DNA from: Bradyrhizobium monzae
GTDB taxonomy: Bacteria > Pseudomonadota > Alphaproteobacteria > Rhizobiales > Xanthobacteraceae
DNA length: 64,000 nt
Direction: 5' to 3'
Assembly (NCBI RefSeq): GCF_021458635.1
Contig: NZ_JAIRDQ010000014.1
Location: forward strand, 175,017-239,016
Numbering within the stretch: the stretch's first letter is position 1; the number at the start of each line of letters is the position of its first letter. The notes under the pieces are model-generated. The model was not told the DNA's origin and did not search any database. It worked only from the letters and a program-made list of their open reading frames with translations. Below, piece after piece: positions 44,095-52,907 of the stretch. The position numbers were made by a program, and so were the translations under genes.

Positions 44095-45105
44095 ATGAAA
44101 GCCTACCATTTGAACGGCCATGCCGATGCTGGCCAGCTCGTACGAACCGACGTCAGCAAACCTGAACCCGCCGGTGGCGAGGTCCGCATCCGCCTCGAAG
44201 CGGCAAGCCTGAACTATCGCGACCTCCTGATCCTCGACCGCGCCGGCCAAAACCAGCTCAACGGCCGCGTGCCGCTCTCCGACGGTGCGGGCGTCGTTGA
44301 CGCCATCGGCCCCAACGTCGCGCGATGGCACGTCGGAGACCGCGTTGTCGCCTCGTTCTTTCGCGATTGGGTCTCGGGGCCGTTCAAGTCCAGCTATGTT
44401 CCGTCATCCCTCGGTGGCAACACGATGGACGGAATGCTGGCGGAGTATGTCGTGCTGCCGGCAGCTGCGCTCGTGCCCGTGCCGCCGCATTTGTCTTAGG
44501 TCGAAGCCGCGACCTTGCCTTGCGCGGGCGTCACGGCTTTCCATGGCCTCATCGCACGCGGCGGGATGGATAAAGGCGATGCGCTGCTGGTCCAGGGAAC
44601 GGGTGGCGTCGCGCTGTTCGGACTTCAGTTCGCAGCCGCGCTTGGCGCGCGCGCGATCGTGATCTCCTCCTCGGATGAAAAGCTCGCCCGTGCCAAGGCG
44701 CTGGGTGGCTCGATCCTCATCAATTACCGCGACACGCCTGACTGGGATGTCGCCCTGATGAAGGCGACGGATGGCGCGGGCGCCAGTCATATCCTCGAAC
44801 TCGGCGGACCCGGCACCTATGACCGATCGCTGCGATCGGTCGCTTCGGGCGGAAAGATCATTCAGATCGGTGTCCTGACAGGCTTTGGCCCGAAGCCCGA
44901 CCTCGCGCGCCTGCAGTGGGAGAATGCCGACATCATCGGTGTCACCGTCGGATCGGTCGAACATTTCGCCGCGATGAATCGATTCCTGACCGAACATGCC
45001 ATTCATCCGATTATCGATCGGGTCTACGGCTTTGACGAGGTGCCCGATGCCTATGCTCATCTGCGGAGCGGCTCACATTTCGGCAAGATCGTCGTGAAGC
45101 TTTAG
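44095..45105 (+). pseudogene. Quinone oxidoreductase-like alcohol dehydrogenase, interrupted by an in-frame TAG
   Basis: Conceptual product of 336 residues of the medium-chain dehydrogenase (NADPH:quinone oxidoreductase) type: MKAYHLNGHADAGQLVRTDV, NYRDLLILDRAG, GDRVVASFFRDWV, then PPHLS-stop-VEAATLPCAGVTAFHG, GTGGVALFGLQFA and the C-terminal ending GSHFGKIVVKL. The same frame is open on both sides of a TAG at 44497-44499; relatives have Tyr or a similar residue there (LSYEEAATLP), so a single base change can explain it. Everything else is intact, so the loss is recent. It could also be a sequencing error. Preceded by a MerR-type promoter. Confidence 0.85.
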
Positions 45106-45216
45106 AAACCAAAGGGTCTGCAAGGCAAAGCGCCCAAATCCACTTTCCTGCTTGGATCGGTATCGCGTCGCCGGATATAGTCCGTGCGCCCGCAACGATC
45201 CCGGAGGACTGGTCAA

Positions 45217-45948
45217 TTGAGCATCAAAGCCGTCGTCTTCGACGCCTACGGAACGCTCTACGACATCCAGTCGGTCGCTGACATCACCGAGGATGCGTTC
45301 CCGGGCTATGGCGAGATCATCACGCAGGTCTGGCGGATCAAGCAGCTCGAATACACCTGGTTGCGTTCGCTGATGCAGCGCTACCAGGATTTTTCTGTCG
45401 TCACGCGCGACTCGCTGGCCTATACGCTGCGCGTGCTCGGGCTTGCCTATGAGAGCGAGGCCTTCGAGCGCGTCATCGAAAAATATCTGCATCTCGATCT
45501 TTATTCCGACGCGACCGCAGCGCTCACGGCGCTGAAGCCGCGCAAGCTTGCCATTCTCTCCAATGGCAGCCCGGACATGCTGAACGCGCTGGTGCGCAAT
45601 TCCGGCCTCGACCGGCTGCTCGACGCCACCATCAGCGTCGATGCGAAGCAGATCTTCAAGCCGAACCCACAGGCCTATGAGCTGATCGGCGAGGTGCTCG
45701 GCACGAAGCCGGACGAGGTTCTGTTTGTCTCCTCCAATCCCTGGGACGTGGCCGGCGCCAAAGCGTTCGGGCTCAACGTCGCCTGGATCGAACGGGTGAC
45801 GCCGGAAGCGATGGCGCTGGCTTGCGTCGAGAACGAACTCGTGGCACCGCTGACCATGTTCAAGGCGATCCGCACCCAGATGGACGAGCTCGGCTTTGCG
45901 CCGGATCACCGCGTCCGTTCGCTCTCGGAGCTGGCAAAGATCGTCTGA
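45217..45948 (+). CDS. Haloacid dehalogenase-type hydrolase (type II)
   Basis: The 243-residue protein matches the L-2-haloacid dehalogenase type: AVVFDAYGTLYDIQSVADIT with the nucleophile Asp at residue 9, KLAILSNGSPDMLNALVRNS, DAKQIFKPNPQAYELI, and FVSSNPWDVAGAKAFGLNVA. Such enzymes hydrolyse C-halogen bonds of short 2-haloacids, but many chromosomal ones act as phosphatases or have unknown substrates. The start is TTG at 45217, ten bases after GGAGG at 45202-45206. It is separated by 38 bases from the YbaK gene. Confidence 0.85.
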   Translation: MSIKAVVFDAYGTLYDIQSVADITEDAFPGYGEIITQVWRIKQLEYTWLRSLMQRYQDFSVVTRDSLAYTLRVLGLAYESEAFERVIEKYLHLDLYSDATAALTALKPRKLAILSNGSPDMLNALVRNSGLDRLLDATISVDAKQIFKPNPQAYELIGEVLGTKPDEVLFVSSNPWDVAGAKAFGLNVAWIERVTPEAMALACVENELVAPLTMFKAIRTQMDELGFAPDHRVRSLSELAKIV

Positions 45949-45986
45949 GCATCGCCGCCTTGCCCGTAACGAATGAGCTGACTGGA

Positions 45987-46454
45987 ATGAGCCTGGAATC
46001 CGTTCGCGCCTTTTTCGCCGAGAAAGCCCCCGACATTTCCGTCATGGAATCCCCGATCAGCTCGGCGACGGTGCCGCTGGCCGCCGAAGCCTATGGCGTC
46101 GAGCCCGGCATGATCGCCAAGACGCTGTCCTTGCGCGTCGGCGACCGTGTGATCCTGATCGTCGCGGCCGGCACCTCGCGCATGGACAACAAGAAGGTGA
46201 AGGCGCAATTCGGCGGCAAGCCGAAGATGTTGGGGCTGGAAGAGGTCGCCGAGATCACCGGCCACGAGGTCGGCGGCGTCTGCCCGTTCGGGCTGAAATC
46301 ACCGCTGCCGGTCTATTGTGACGTCTCGCTGAAAGCATTCGACGTCGTGGTGCCGGCCGCGGGCTCGACCCACAGCGCGGTGCGCATCACGCCCGACAGG
46401 ATCGCCGAGCTGACCGCGGCCGAGTGGGTCGATGTCTGCGAGGTCAGGCCGTAA
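45987..46454 (+). CDS. YbaK/EbsC family aminoacyl-tRNA deacylase
   Basis: The 155-residue protein belongs to the YbaK/ProX domain family that removes mischarged amino acids from tRNA (Cys from tRNA-Pro, among others). MSLESVRAFFAEK begins it, and the motif region AKTLSLRVGDRVILIVAAGT, KKVKAQFGGKPKMLGLEEVA, VGGVCPFGLKSPLPVYCDVS and AGSTHSAVRITPDRI matches. The GVCPFG segment and the conserved Lys of the family are present. It follows the haloacid dehalogenase gene closely and may share its transcript. Confidence 0.85.
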   Translation: MSLESVRAFFAEKAPDISVMESPISSATVPLAAEAYGVEPGMIAKTLSLRVGDRVILIVAAGTSRMDNKKVKAQFGGKPKMLGLEEVAEITGHEVGGVCPFGLKSPLPVYCDVSLKAFDVVVPAAGSTHSAVRITPDRIAELTAAEWVDVCEVRP

Positions 46455-46517
46455 GCCAGCGATGGCGTGGACTGAAGCCTGATGCATTTGCCGGTCAGGG
46501 AGGCTAGCATAGGGACC

Positions 46518-47351
46518 ATGACCGACGACAAGGTGAAACGACGACTGACCACCGTGCTGTGCGCTGATGTGTACGGCTATTCTCGCCTCATGGAGGCAGA
46601 CGAGACGAGAACACTGGAGACGCTTCGCCGCTACCGCACCGCCATTGCGGGATTGGTCGAGCGTCATGACGGCCGCATCGTGAATACCTGGGGCGACGCT
46701 GTCATCGCCGAATTCGCCAGCGTTGTCGAGGCCGTGCAATGCGCGGTCGAGATTCAGCAGGAAATTTCCAACCAGGATTCGGACCCGCCCGACGCGAACC
46801 CGATGCGGTTTCGCATCGGCATCAACCTCGGCGATGTGATGGTGGATGGTACCGACATCTATGGCGACGGGGTCAACATCGCGTCGCGGCTGCAAGAGCT
46901 CGCCGAACCCGGCGGCGTCGTGATCTCGAGCTCCGTCTACGATCAGGTCCACAACAAACTGTCCGTTGGCTTCGACTGCCTCGGCCAGCGACCCATGAAG
47001 AACATTGCACCCGTGACCAGCTATCGGTTGACCCTGGGTGGCCAAACCACAGGACGAGGGAGCTTCCCGATCGAAGGAGGCCCAGCTCCCCGCGAAGCCG
47101 CTCGTGCCCCGCGGATCGGCGACAGGCACGGGCCATCCGCGCCGACGAATGTCGTCTCGGAGTGGTTGGCGAAGCTGCCCCGCCCGGTTGCAACAGCCCT
47201 CACGGTGTCGGTCTTCTTAATTCTGATCAATCTGTTCACTGGCGCGCATAAAATCTGGTTCCATTGGCCAGTCGCAGCCATTCTCTTCGGTGTCGTCCTG
47301 CGGATGGTGCTTGGACATCGCCCGGAGTCGGACAGCAGGGGCGAGCGCTGA
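46518..47351 (+). CDS. Class III adenylate/guanylate cyclase with C-terminal membrane spans
   Basis: Residues 1-175 form a class III nucleotide cyclase domain: TTVLCADVYGYSRLMEADE (metal Asp 17), NTWGDAVIAEF (Asp 60), RFRIGINLGDVMVDGTDIYG and VNIASRLQELAEPGGVV. After a Pro/Arg-rich linker the C-terminal 70 residues have two membrane spans (ALTVSVFLILINLFTGA and PVAAILFGVVLRMVLG) like a 2TM domain, so the catalytic part probably faces the cytoplasm. Rhizobia carry many such cyclases. The signal it senses is not evident. Confidence 0.85.
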   Translation: MTDDKVKRRLTTVLCADVYGYSRLMEADETRTLETLRRYRTAIAGLVERHDGRIVNTWGDAVIAEFASVVEAVQCAVEIQQEISNQDSDPPDANPMRFRIGINLGDVMVDGTDIYGDGVNIASRLQELAEPGGVVISSSVYDQVHNKLSVGFDCLGQRPMKNIAPVTSYRLTLGGQTTGRGSFPIEGGPAPREAARAPRIGDRHGPSAPTNVVSEWLAKLPRPVATALTVSVFLILINLFTGAHKIWFHWPVAAILFGVVLRMVLGHRPESDSRGER

Positions 47352-47412
47352 TCGAGGCGGTACGACCGCATCGTCAAGCCTGTCGCTGCGCAGCTTTCCG
47401 GATGATGCGGCG

Positions 47413-47769
47413 CTAATCATCGTCATCGTCGTAAGGCCGTGGCTGCGACTGCGGAGATGGCGGCGGCGCATTATTATAGCGCGGCGGCGGCGCGACGCGA
47501 CCGCGCGGGACCGGCTGCTGCGGCGGCATCTGGTTGTTGGACTGGAACACCGCACGACAGGCGCTCGAAAGCTGCGGCGTGTTCTGCTGCAGGCAAGCGG
47601 TGATGCGGCTCACATCCGGAATCTGATCGCTGCAAAGGCGCCAGACATCCGGCGTGCAGGCCATCTGTTGTTCCATGGTGCCGCGATATTCCTGCGCGAA
47701 CGCCGCGCCCTGCGCGACGATGCCGCCGACCGCAAGCGCCGCACCCAGCGCAATTCGCCCTGTTCGCAT
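47413..47769 (-). CDS. Small secreted Cys-containing protein with Asp tail (118 aa)
   Basis: A signal peptide (MRTGRIALGAALAVGGIVAQ, cleavage near AFA) is followed by a helical region with four Cys (MACTPDVWRLCSDQI, TACLQQN, SSACRAVF), a pattern of small Cys-rich repeat domains, and a tail rich in Pro, Gln and Arg that ends in five Asp. The Cys spacing suggests two disulfides in the periplasm. Function is unknown. The start at 47769 begins the signal peptide. Confidence 0.65.
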   Translation of the reverse strand: MRTGRIALGAALAVGGIVAQGAAFAQEYRGTMEQQMACTPDVWRLCSDQIPDVSRITACLQQNTPQLSSACRAVFQSNNQMPPQQPVPRGRVAPPPRYNNAPPPSPQSQPRPYDDDDD

Positions 47770-47866
47770 GGTCCCAGTTCCTTCTCGAGTCGCTCGATTT
47801 GTCTTCAATCAATGAGACAGGGTCAGGTTCTGGCCCAACAAAAAAATGTGAAAACTCCGCTGGAAC

Positions 47867-48853
47867 CTATTCGACCCGCCCGATCTTCTTGACCGCCGCG
47901 ATCAGCCGTGCGCTGTCGGTTGCCACGAAATCGGAGAACGCCGGCGCATCCTGATAGGCGACGAGGCTGCCCGAAGCATCGAAGGTCCTGAGCACGTCCG
48001 GGTTTGCCATCACCTGCGCCATTGCCTCGCGCAGGCGGGTCGCGATCGACGCGGGAAGTGAGCTCTGCGCGAACAGACCGGCCCAGATGTACATCTCGAC
48101 ATCCTTGTAGCCGAGCTCCTGAAAGGTCGGCACATCGGGGAAGCTCGCGATGCGCTGCGCGCCGCAATTGCCGAGCACGCGCAGCTTGCCGTCGTCGACC
48201 TGCGGCTTCAGCGTGCCCGGCGCCGCCGCGATCGCCTGCACGGTGCCGCCGAGCAGCGCGGTCAAGGCCGGCCCCGCGCCGCGGAACGGCACGTGCAGCA
48301 GTTTGATGCCGGCGCTGTTGGCAAACATCTCCATGGCCACATGCAGCGTGCCGTACGGTCCGGATGAACCATAGGTGATCTGGCCCGGGCGCTTGTTCGC
48401 GTCCTCGACGAATTCCTGCGCGGTCTTCCATGGCGCCGAAGTCGGCACCGCAAGCAGCGTGGGATCGGCCAGCACGCGCGCGATCGGCATGAACTGCGAC
48501 ACTTCATAGGCGACGGGACGCTCGAACAGCCGGTCGGCTTCCGGCAGCACAGCAAGTGAGGACAACGTCATCAGCAGCGTGTAACCGTCGGGCTCGGCGC
48601 GCGCGGCCGCGGCGTTGCCGACCGATCCGCCGGCCCCGCCGGCGCGGTTGTCGACGATGACGGACTTGCCGAGAATCCGCTCCAGCGCCTGCGCGACGGG
48701 ACGCGCCGCAAGGTCGGCCTGGCCGCCGGCCGGGAACGGCACGATCATGGTGATGTTGCGGGCAGGATAGGCTTGCGCGAAGGCCGCATCCGGCAATGCA
48801 GTACGCAACAACGGCAATGCGGCAACGGCGCGCAAGACGTCGCGTCGATCCAT
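47867..48853 (-). CDS. TctC/Bug family periplasmic substrate-binding protein
   Basis: The 328-residue protein is a Bug-type (TctC) solute receptor, usually serving tricarboxylate-type transport systems. MDRRDVLRAVAALPLLRTAL is a signal peptide, perhaps Tat-type. NITMIVPFPAGGQADLAARP, VDNRAGGAGGSVGNAAAARA, LHVPFRGAGPALTALLGG and FPDVPTFQELGYKDVEMYIW are family segments. No TctA or TctB membrane gene is adjacent, a frequent situation: Bug proteins outnumber their transporters. The ligand cannot be read. Confidence 0.85.
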   Translation of the reverse strand: MDRRDVLRAVAALPLLRTALPDAAFAQAYPARNITMIVPFPAGGQADLAARPVAQALERILGKSVIVDNRAGGAGGSVGNAAAARAEPDGYTLLMTLSSLAVLPEADRLFERPVAYEVSQFMPIARVLADPTLLAVPTSAPWKTAQEFVEDANKRPGQITYGSSGPYGTLHVAMEMFANSAGIKLLHVPFRGAGPALTALLGGTVQAIAAAPGTLKPQVDDGKLRVLGNCGAQRIASFPDVPTFQELGYKDVEMYIWAGLFAQSSLPASIATRLREAMAQVMANPDVLRTFDASGSLVAYQDAPAFSDFVATDSARLIAAVKKIGRVE

Positions 48854-49012
48854 GGCAGCCCCTCCCCTTATTTTCTTGTTTCCGCTCCAGCCTAGCGCGG
48901 CGATCGGCAAGAACAAGCCGTTTACGAAGCGTTAGCCATGTTCGTCCCGCTCCGGAACCCATCCCCGCCCCCCTCCGTTGCCCTGTCAGGGCGTGTGCCG
49001 AGGGAGTGCGCT

Positions 49013-49270
49013 ATGGGAAAATTCGCGACCATCGACGTCGCCCTGGACGAGATGCTGGTGAACCTCGCAGCGATCGTCCTGCGGCTTTCAAAGCCCGAAG
49101 TGACCCGGACGCCGGAAGCGCGCCGCGCCTTGGCGCAATCGGTGCATCAATACGCGGTGTGCGCCGCACGCTCGACCGACCCGCGCGTACACGAGTTGAA
49201 GACGCGGCTCGAAGAGACGGTGAAGCCAGCCTTGCGCATTGTCGCGATCGACGGCGTGAAGGTGTCGTAG
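49013..49270 (+). CDS. Small hypothetical protein (85 aa)
   Basis: MGKFATIDVALDEMLVNLAA begins a short, mostly helical soluble protein with one Cys and no signal peptide. SVHQYAVCAARSTDPRVHEL is a second distinctive stretch. GGGAG lies just before the ATG at 49013. No family recognised. Repeat A copy 2 follows after 8 bases. Confidence 0.5.
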   Translation: MGKFATIDVALDEMLVNLAAIVLRLSKPEVTRTPEARRALAQSVHQYAVCAARSTDPRVHELKTRLEETVKPALRIVAIDGVKVS

Positions 49271-49278
49271 TTGCGCTC

Positions 49279-49365
49279 CGTCATTGCGAGGAGCTCTTGC
49301 GACGAAGCAATCCAGAATCCCTCCGCGGAGATAATCTGGATTGCTTCGCTACGCTCGCAATGACG
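49279..49365. repeat. Palindromic intergenic repeat, family A (copy 2)
   Basis: CGTCATTGCGAGGAGCTC and its inverse GCTCGCAATGACGG enclose GACGAAGCAATCCAGA and its inverse. It matches copy 1 at 391-507 except for the absence of the extra hairpin. Confidence 0.85.
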
Positions 49366-49387
49366 GAGTTCGTTGAAGCAGCTCGCT

Positions 49388-50320
49388 CTAAGCTTTTGCT
49401 TTCCCCCGAGGCCGCCGCTTGCATGTGCCGGGCAGCTTCGCTGCGAGAAATTCGCCGAGCGCTTCGACGCGGGCGGGGCGCGGGCCACCGGGTGGGGTTA
49501 TGAGATGCACGGCGCCTTCGGCCTGTTTCCAGTCCTTCAGGATCACTTCGACTTCGCCGGAGGAGATGGCCTCGCCGACGATGAATTCGGGGAGCTCGGC
49601 GATGCCGAGGCCGGCGATCAGCGACGGCATCACGGCCTCGCCATTGTTGACGCGAAGCAGGCCGCCGGGACGGACGCTGGCCTGCTCGCCGGCCGAGTTG
49701 GTGTAGTGCCAGACGTTCGGCGTCGAAAGATAGGCGTAGCTGAAGCATTTGTGCTCGGCGAGATGCATCGGATGCGTCGGGCGGCCATGCTTCTTGAGAT
49801 AGGATGGCGCCGCCACGGTGAAGCGCGGCATGGTGAAGAGCCGCCGCGCGATCAGCGAGGAGTCCGGCAGCCGCGCGATCCGCACCGCCATGTCAAAGCC
49901 CTCGCCGATGAGATCGACGGTCGCATCGCTCAAATGCAGATCGACCGAGACCTCCGGATAGGTTTCGAAAAACTCCGGCAGCAGCGGCGCCACCGCCTTG
50001 ATCCCGAACGTCATGGGCACCGCGAGCCGCACCAGGCCGCGCGGCGCCACCGATTGCGCCAGCGCCTCGTTCTCGGCTGCCTCGCCGTCGGCGAGCAGGC
50101 GCGTCGCGCGGTCGGCGAGCTTGTGCCCGGCATCGGTCAGCGCCAGCCGGCGCGAGGTGCGGTTGAACAGGCGGGCGCCGAGCCGCTCCTCCAGGCGGGT
50201 CACCGCCTTCGACACCGTGGCCTTGGACATCGCGAGCTCGGCTGCAGCCCCCGCAAACGAGCGCAATTCCACGACTTTTGCGAAAATCGCGAGCGCCTCG
50301 AAATCGGGGAGCTTGGCCAT
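49388..50320 (-). CDS. LysR family transcriptional regulator
   Basis: The 310-residue protein has the LysR helix-turn-helix (FAKVVELRSFAGAAAELAMS, KATVSKAVTRLEERLGARLF, NRTSRRLALTDAG) and a substrate-binding domain (VRLAVPMTFGIKAVAPLLPE, SVDLHLSDATVDLIGEGFDM). It belongs to the CrgA/DsdC-like branch common near oxidoreductase genes. It is divergent from the SDR/pirin/WrbA genes and probably controls them from the shared intergenic region, where GAAACA-ATG-TGTTTC sits at 50348-50362. Ligand unknown. Confidence 0.9.
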   Translation of the reverse strand: MAKLPDFEALAIFAKVVELRSFAGAAAELAMSKATVSKAVTRLEERLGARLFNRTSRRLALTDAGHKLADRATRLLADGEAAENEALAQSVAPRGLVRLAVPMTFGIKAVAPLLPEFFETYPEVSVDLHLSDATVDLIGEGFDMAVRIARLPDSSLIARRLFTMPRFTVAAPSYLKKHGRPTHPMHLAEHKCFSYAYLSTPNVWHYTNSAGEQASVRPGGLLRVNNGEAVMPSLIAGLGIAELPEFIVGEAISSGEVEVILKDWKQAEGAVHLITPPGGPRPARVEALGEFLAAKLPGTCKRRPRGKAKA

Positions 50321-50347
50321 GGGGTCACTCCGTGAGGTCAATTTCAG

Positions 50348-50362
50348 GAAACAATGTGTTTC
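50348..50362. promoter_or_regulatory. Small dyad in the LysR-SDR intergenic region
   Basis: GAAACA, ATG, TGTTTC is a perfect 6-bp inverted repeat; an additional GTTTC half follows at about 50367-50371. It lies between the divergent LysR gene and the SDR gene and is a candidate LysR operator. Confidence 0.5.
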
Positions 50363-50436
50363 AACAGTTTCTATTTCTATACCACAAGCGGAGGCTTATC
50401 CAAGGGTCATCAGACATTCAGGAATGGAGAAATCCA

Positions 50437-51189
50437 ATGACCAAGAAGCTCTCAGGCAAGGTTGCCCTCGTCACCGGCGGTTCGCGCGGCATCGGCGCGG
50501 CATCGGCCCGCGCTCTCGCCGATGAAGGCGCGGATGTCGCGATCAGCTACGTCGCCTCGCCCGAAAAGGCCGAAGCGGTCGTCACCGAACTGAAGGCCCG
50601 CGGCGTCAAGGCCCGCGCCTTCAAGGCAGACCAGGCTTCGGCCAAGGACGTGACGAAGCTCGTCAACGACGTCGCCAGGGAATTCGGCCATCTCGACATT
50701 CTCGTCAACAACGCCGGTGTCGCCAATGGCGGCGCGGTCGACGACGCCAACGCCGACACGGCCGCGCTGGAGCGGCAGGACCAGGTCAACGTGCATGGTG
50801 TGATCGCGGCGATCCGTGCCGCCTCGCAATTGATGGGTGAAGGCGGCCGCATCGTCACCGTCGGTTCGATGCTGGCGGACCGCGCCTCCTTCCCGGGCCT
50901 TGCCGACTACGTTGCTACCAAGTCGGCCGTGGTCGGTTACACCAAGGGCGCGGCGCGCGACCTCGGCCCGCGCGGCATCACCGTGAACGTGGTGCAGCCC
51001 GGCTCGATCGACACCGACATGAATCCGAAGGATGGCGGCGAGTTCGCCGAGACCCAGCGCAAGCAGCACGCGCTGCAGCGTTTCGGACGGCCCGAGGAAG
51101 TCGCCGCCGGCGTGGTCTTCCTCGCCAGCCCCGAAGCCTCCTTCGTCACCGGCACCGTGCTCAATGTCGACGGCGGGTTTGGCGCCTGA
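50437..51189 (+). CDS. Short-chain dehydrogenase/reductase
   Basis: The 250-residue protein is a classical SDR: cofactor motif VTGGSRGIGAASARALADEG at 13-32, ILVNNAGVANGGAV, and the catalytic Ser in TVGSMLADRA with YVATKSAVVGYTKGAARDLG (Tyr and Lys); PGSIDTDMNPK follows. The nearest named relatives are 3-oxoacyl-ACP reductase and glucose dehydrogenase, so the substrate is open. It starts the unit with the pirin and WrbA genes, 35 bases before pirin. Confidence 0.9.
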   Translation: MTKKLSGKVALVTGGSRGIGAASARALADEGADVAISYVASPEKAEAVVTELKARGVKARAFKADQASAKDVTKLVNDVAREFGHLDILVNNAGVANGGAVDDANADTAALERQDQVNVHGVIAAIRAASQLMGEGGRIVTVGSMLADRASFPGLADYVATKSAVVGYTKGAARDLGPRGITVNVVQPGSIDTDMNPKDGGEFAETQRKQHALQRFGRPEEVAAGVVFLASPEASFVTGTVLNVDGGFGA

Positions 51190-51224
51190 TCAAGGCGCCG
51201 ACCACTTCAACCAGGATTACGCAA

Positions 51225-51923
51225 ATGATCGAACTCAGACCTTTCGCAAAACTCGGCGGCGCCGATCACGGTTGGCTCAAGGCCAAGCATCATTTCTCCT
51301 TCGCCAGCCATTATGACCCGAACAACATGGGCCATGGCGCCCTGCGGGTGTGGAACGATGACGAGATTGCCCCGAACACCGGCTTTCCCGCCCATCCCCA
51401 CGCCAACATGGAGATCATCACCTATGTGCGCGAAGGCGCGATCACCCATCAGGACAGCCTCGGCAACGAGGGCCGCACTGAAGCGGGCGACGTGCAGGTG
51501 ATGAGCGCCGGCAGCGGTATCCGCCACGCCGAGTACAATCTCGAGCCGACGCAGACCCGGCTCTTCCAGATCTGGATCGAGCCGACGCTGCGTGGCGGCC
51601 AGCCGACCTGGGGCTCAAAGCCGTTTCCGAAAGCGGATCGCTCCGGCAAGCTCGTTACCATTGCGAGCGGCATCGCGGGCGACGCGGACGCGCTGCCGAT
51701 CCGCGCCGATGCGCGTGTGCTCGCGACCACGCTGAAGGCCGGCGAGATCGCCGAGTACGAGCCGCAAAAGGCGCGGCACCTCTATCTGGTGCCGGCGGCA
51801 GGCGCGGTCGAGATCAACGGTGTGCGTGTCAACGCCCGCGACGGCGCCGCAATCCGCGACGAGGCCAGGCTGACAATTACCGCGCTCGAAGACTCCGAGC
51901 TCGTGCTCGTCGACGCGGCGTAA
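51225..51923 (+). CDS. Pirin family protein
   Basis: A bicupin protein of 232 residues. GFPAHPHANMEIITYVREGA gives His 57 and 59, and ITHQDSLGNEGRTEAGDVQV adds the third His; together with the Glu in the second cupin motif (SGIRHAEYN) this is the iron site of pirins. YhaK-type relatives act as redox-sensitive or quercetin-dioxygenase-like proteins. The spacing to the SDR gene is 35 bases, and the repeat C copy separates it from wrbA. Confidence 0.9.
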   Translation: MIELRPFAKLGGADHGWLKAKHHFSFASHYDPNNMGHGALRVWNDDEIAPNTGFPAHPHANMEIITYVREGAITHQDSLGNEGRTEAGDVQVMSAGSGIRHAEYNLEPTQTRLFQIWIEPTLRGGQPTWGSKPFPKADRSGKLVTIASGIAGDADALPIRADARVLATTLKAGEIAEYEPQKARHLYLVPAAGAVEINGVRVNARDGAAIRDEARLTITALEDSELVLVDAA

Positions 51924-51933
51924 CCGCTCTTTC

Positions 51934-52020
51934 CGTCATGGCCGGGCTTGTCCCGGCCATCCACGCCCTTCCATGAGCAATCAAGAACGTGGATGCCCGG
52001 GACAAGCCCGGGCATGACGA
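51934..52020. repeat. Palindromic intergenic repeat, family C (copy 2)
   Basis: GTCATGGCCGGGCTTGTCCC and the inverse GGGACAAGCCCGGGCATGAC, same arms as copy 1 at 31331-31419. It sits between pirin and wrbA, 46 bases before the wrbA start, so any transcript through them carries a long hairpin. Confidence 0.85.
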
Positions 52021-52065
52021 CCCCCAACTTCAATCAACATCTCACCCAATTCAACGGAGACCACG

Positions 52066-52665
52066 ATGACCAAAGTTCTCGTCCTGTATTATTCCGCCTA
52101 CGGCCACATCGAAGCGATGGCGAATGCCGTTGCCGAAGGCGCACGCGAAGCCGGCGCGACCGTCGATATCAAGCGCGTGCCCGAGCTGGTGCCGGCCGAG
52201 GTCGCGAAAGCCTCGTATTACAAGGTCGACCAGGCCGCGCCGATCGCCGAGATCGCGGACCTCGCCAATTACGACGCGATCATCGTCGGTACCGGCACCC
52301 GCTTCGGCCGCATGTCCTCGCAGATGGCGAACTTCCTCGACCAGGCCGGCGGCCTCTGGGCCAAGGGCGCACTGCACGGCAAGGTCGGCGGCGCCTTCAC
52401 CGCAACCGCGACCCAGCACGGCGGCCAGGAGACGACGCTGTTCTCGATCATCACCAACCTGCTGCATTTCGGCATGACGGTGGTCGGCCTGAACTACGGC
52501 TTCGCCGGCCAGATGAAGCTCGACGAGGTCACCGGCGGTTCGCCCTATGGCGCGACCACGATCACCGGCGGCGACGGCAGCCGCCAGCCCAGCGCCAATG
52601 AACTCGCCGGCGCGCGCTATCAGGGACGCCAGATCGCCGAGACCGCCAGGAAACTGCACGGTTAA
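52066..52665 (+). CDS. wrbA: NAD(P)H:quinone oxidoreductase, WrbA type
   Basis: WrbA reduces quinones with two electrons, avoiding semiquinone radicals. The 199-residue flavodoxin-like protein begins with VLVLYYSAYGHIEAMANAVA and has GTGTRFGRMSSQMANFLDQA, then GALHGKVGGAFTATATQHGG and FGMTVVGLNYGF, the family pattern. It completes the SDR-pirin-WrbA row under the divergent LysR gene, which fits a response to quinone or oxidative stress. A stem-loop lies 40 bases after the stop. Confidence 0.95.
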   Translation: MTKVLVLYYSAYGHIEAMANAVAEGAREAGATVDIKRVPELVPAEVAKASYYKVDQAAPIAEIADLANYDAIIVGTGTRFGRMSSQMANFLDQAGGLWAKGALHGKVGGAFTATATQHGGQETTLFSIITNLLHFGMTVVGLNYGFAGQMKLDEVTGGSPYGATTITGGDGSRQPSANELAGARYQGRQIAETARKLHG

Positions 52666-52705
52666 GCTTAGGCTCCAAAACCAGCTGCATGGCAGATGCG
52701 ACGCG

Positions 52706-52733
52706 GGCGGCATTCTCTCAAGGGAATGCCGCC
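52706..52733 (+). terminator. Stem-loop after wrbA
   Basis: GGCGGCATTC/GAATGCCGCC, a 10-bp stem with loop tctcaagg, followed only by TT. A possible weak terminator. Confidence 0.5.
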
Positions 52734-52907
52734 TTATCTGTGTGACGAGACGCAGGACTTGCGAAACAAATGGCTTTCGAACTTCTCTTGATCGCGCAGA
52801 TGATCCGCAGGCCGGCCCAGGCGCTTGCGCGGCGCTGGTATTGCCGCAGCCTGTTCCGCGCCTCGCGCGGCCGGTTTCACTGCGCGGAGTGCACGGGATC
52901 CTGACCG

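Noticed and set aside
44497..44499. The TAG as a recoded codon (pyrrolysine or programmed readthrough)
   Set aside because: No pyrrolysine machinery is expected here and there is no conserved signal around the stop. A nonsense mutation or sequencing error is simpler.
52770..52904. A 44-codon plus-strand frame (MAFELLLIAQM...) between wrbA and the broken methyltransferase
   Set aside because: There is no clear ribosome binding site and no recognisable pattern. Too short to support without comparison.
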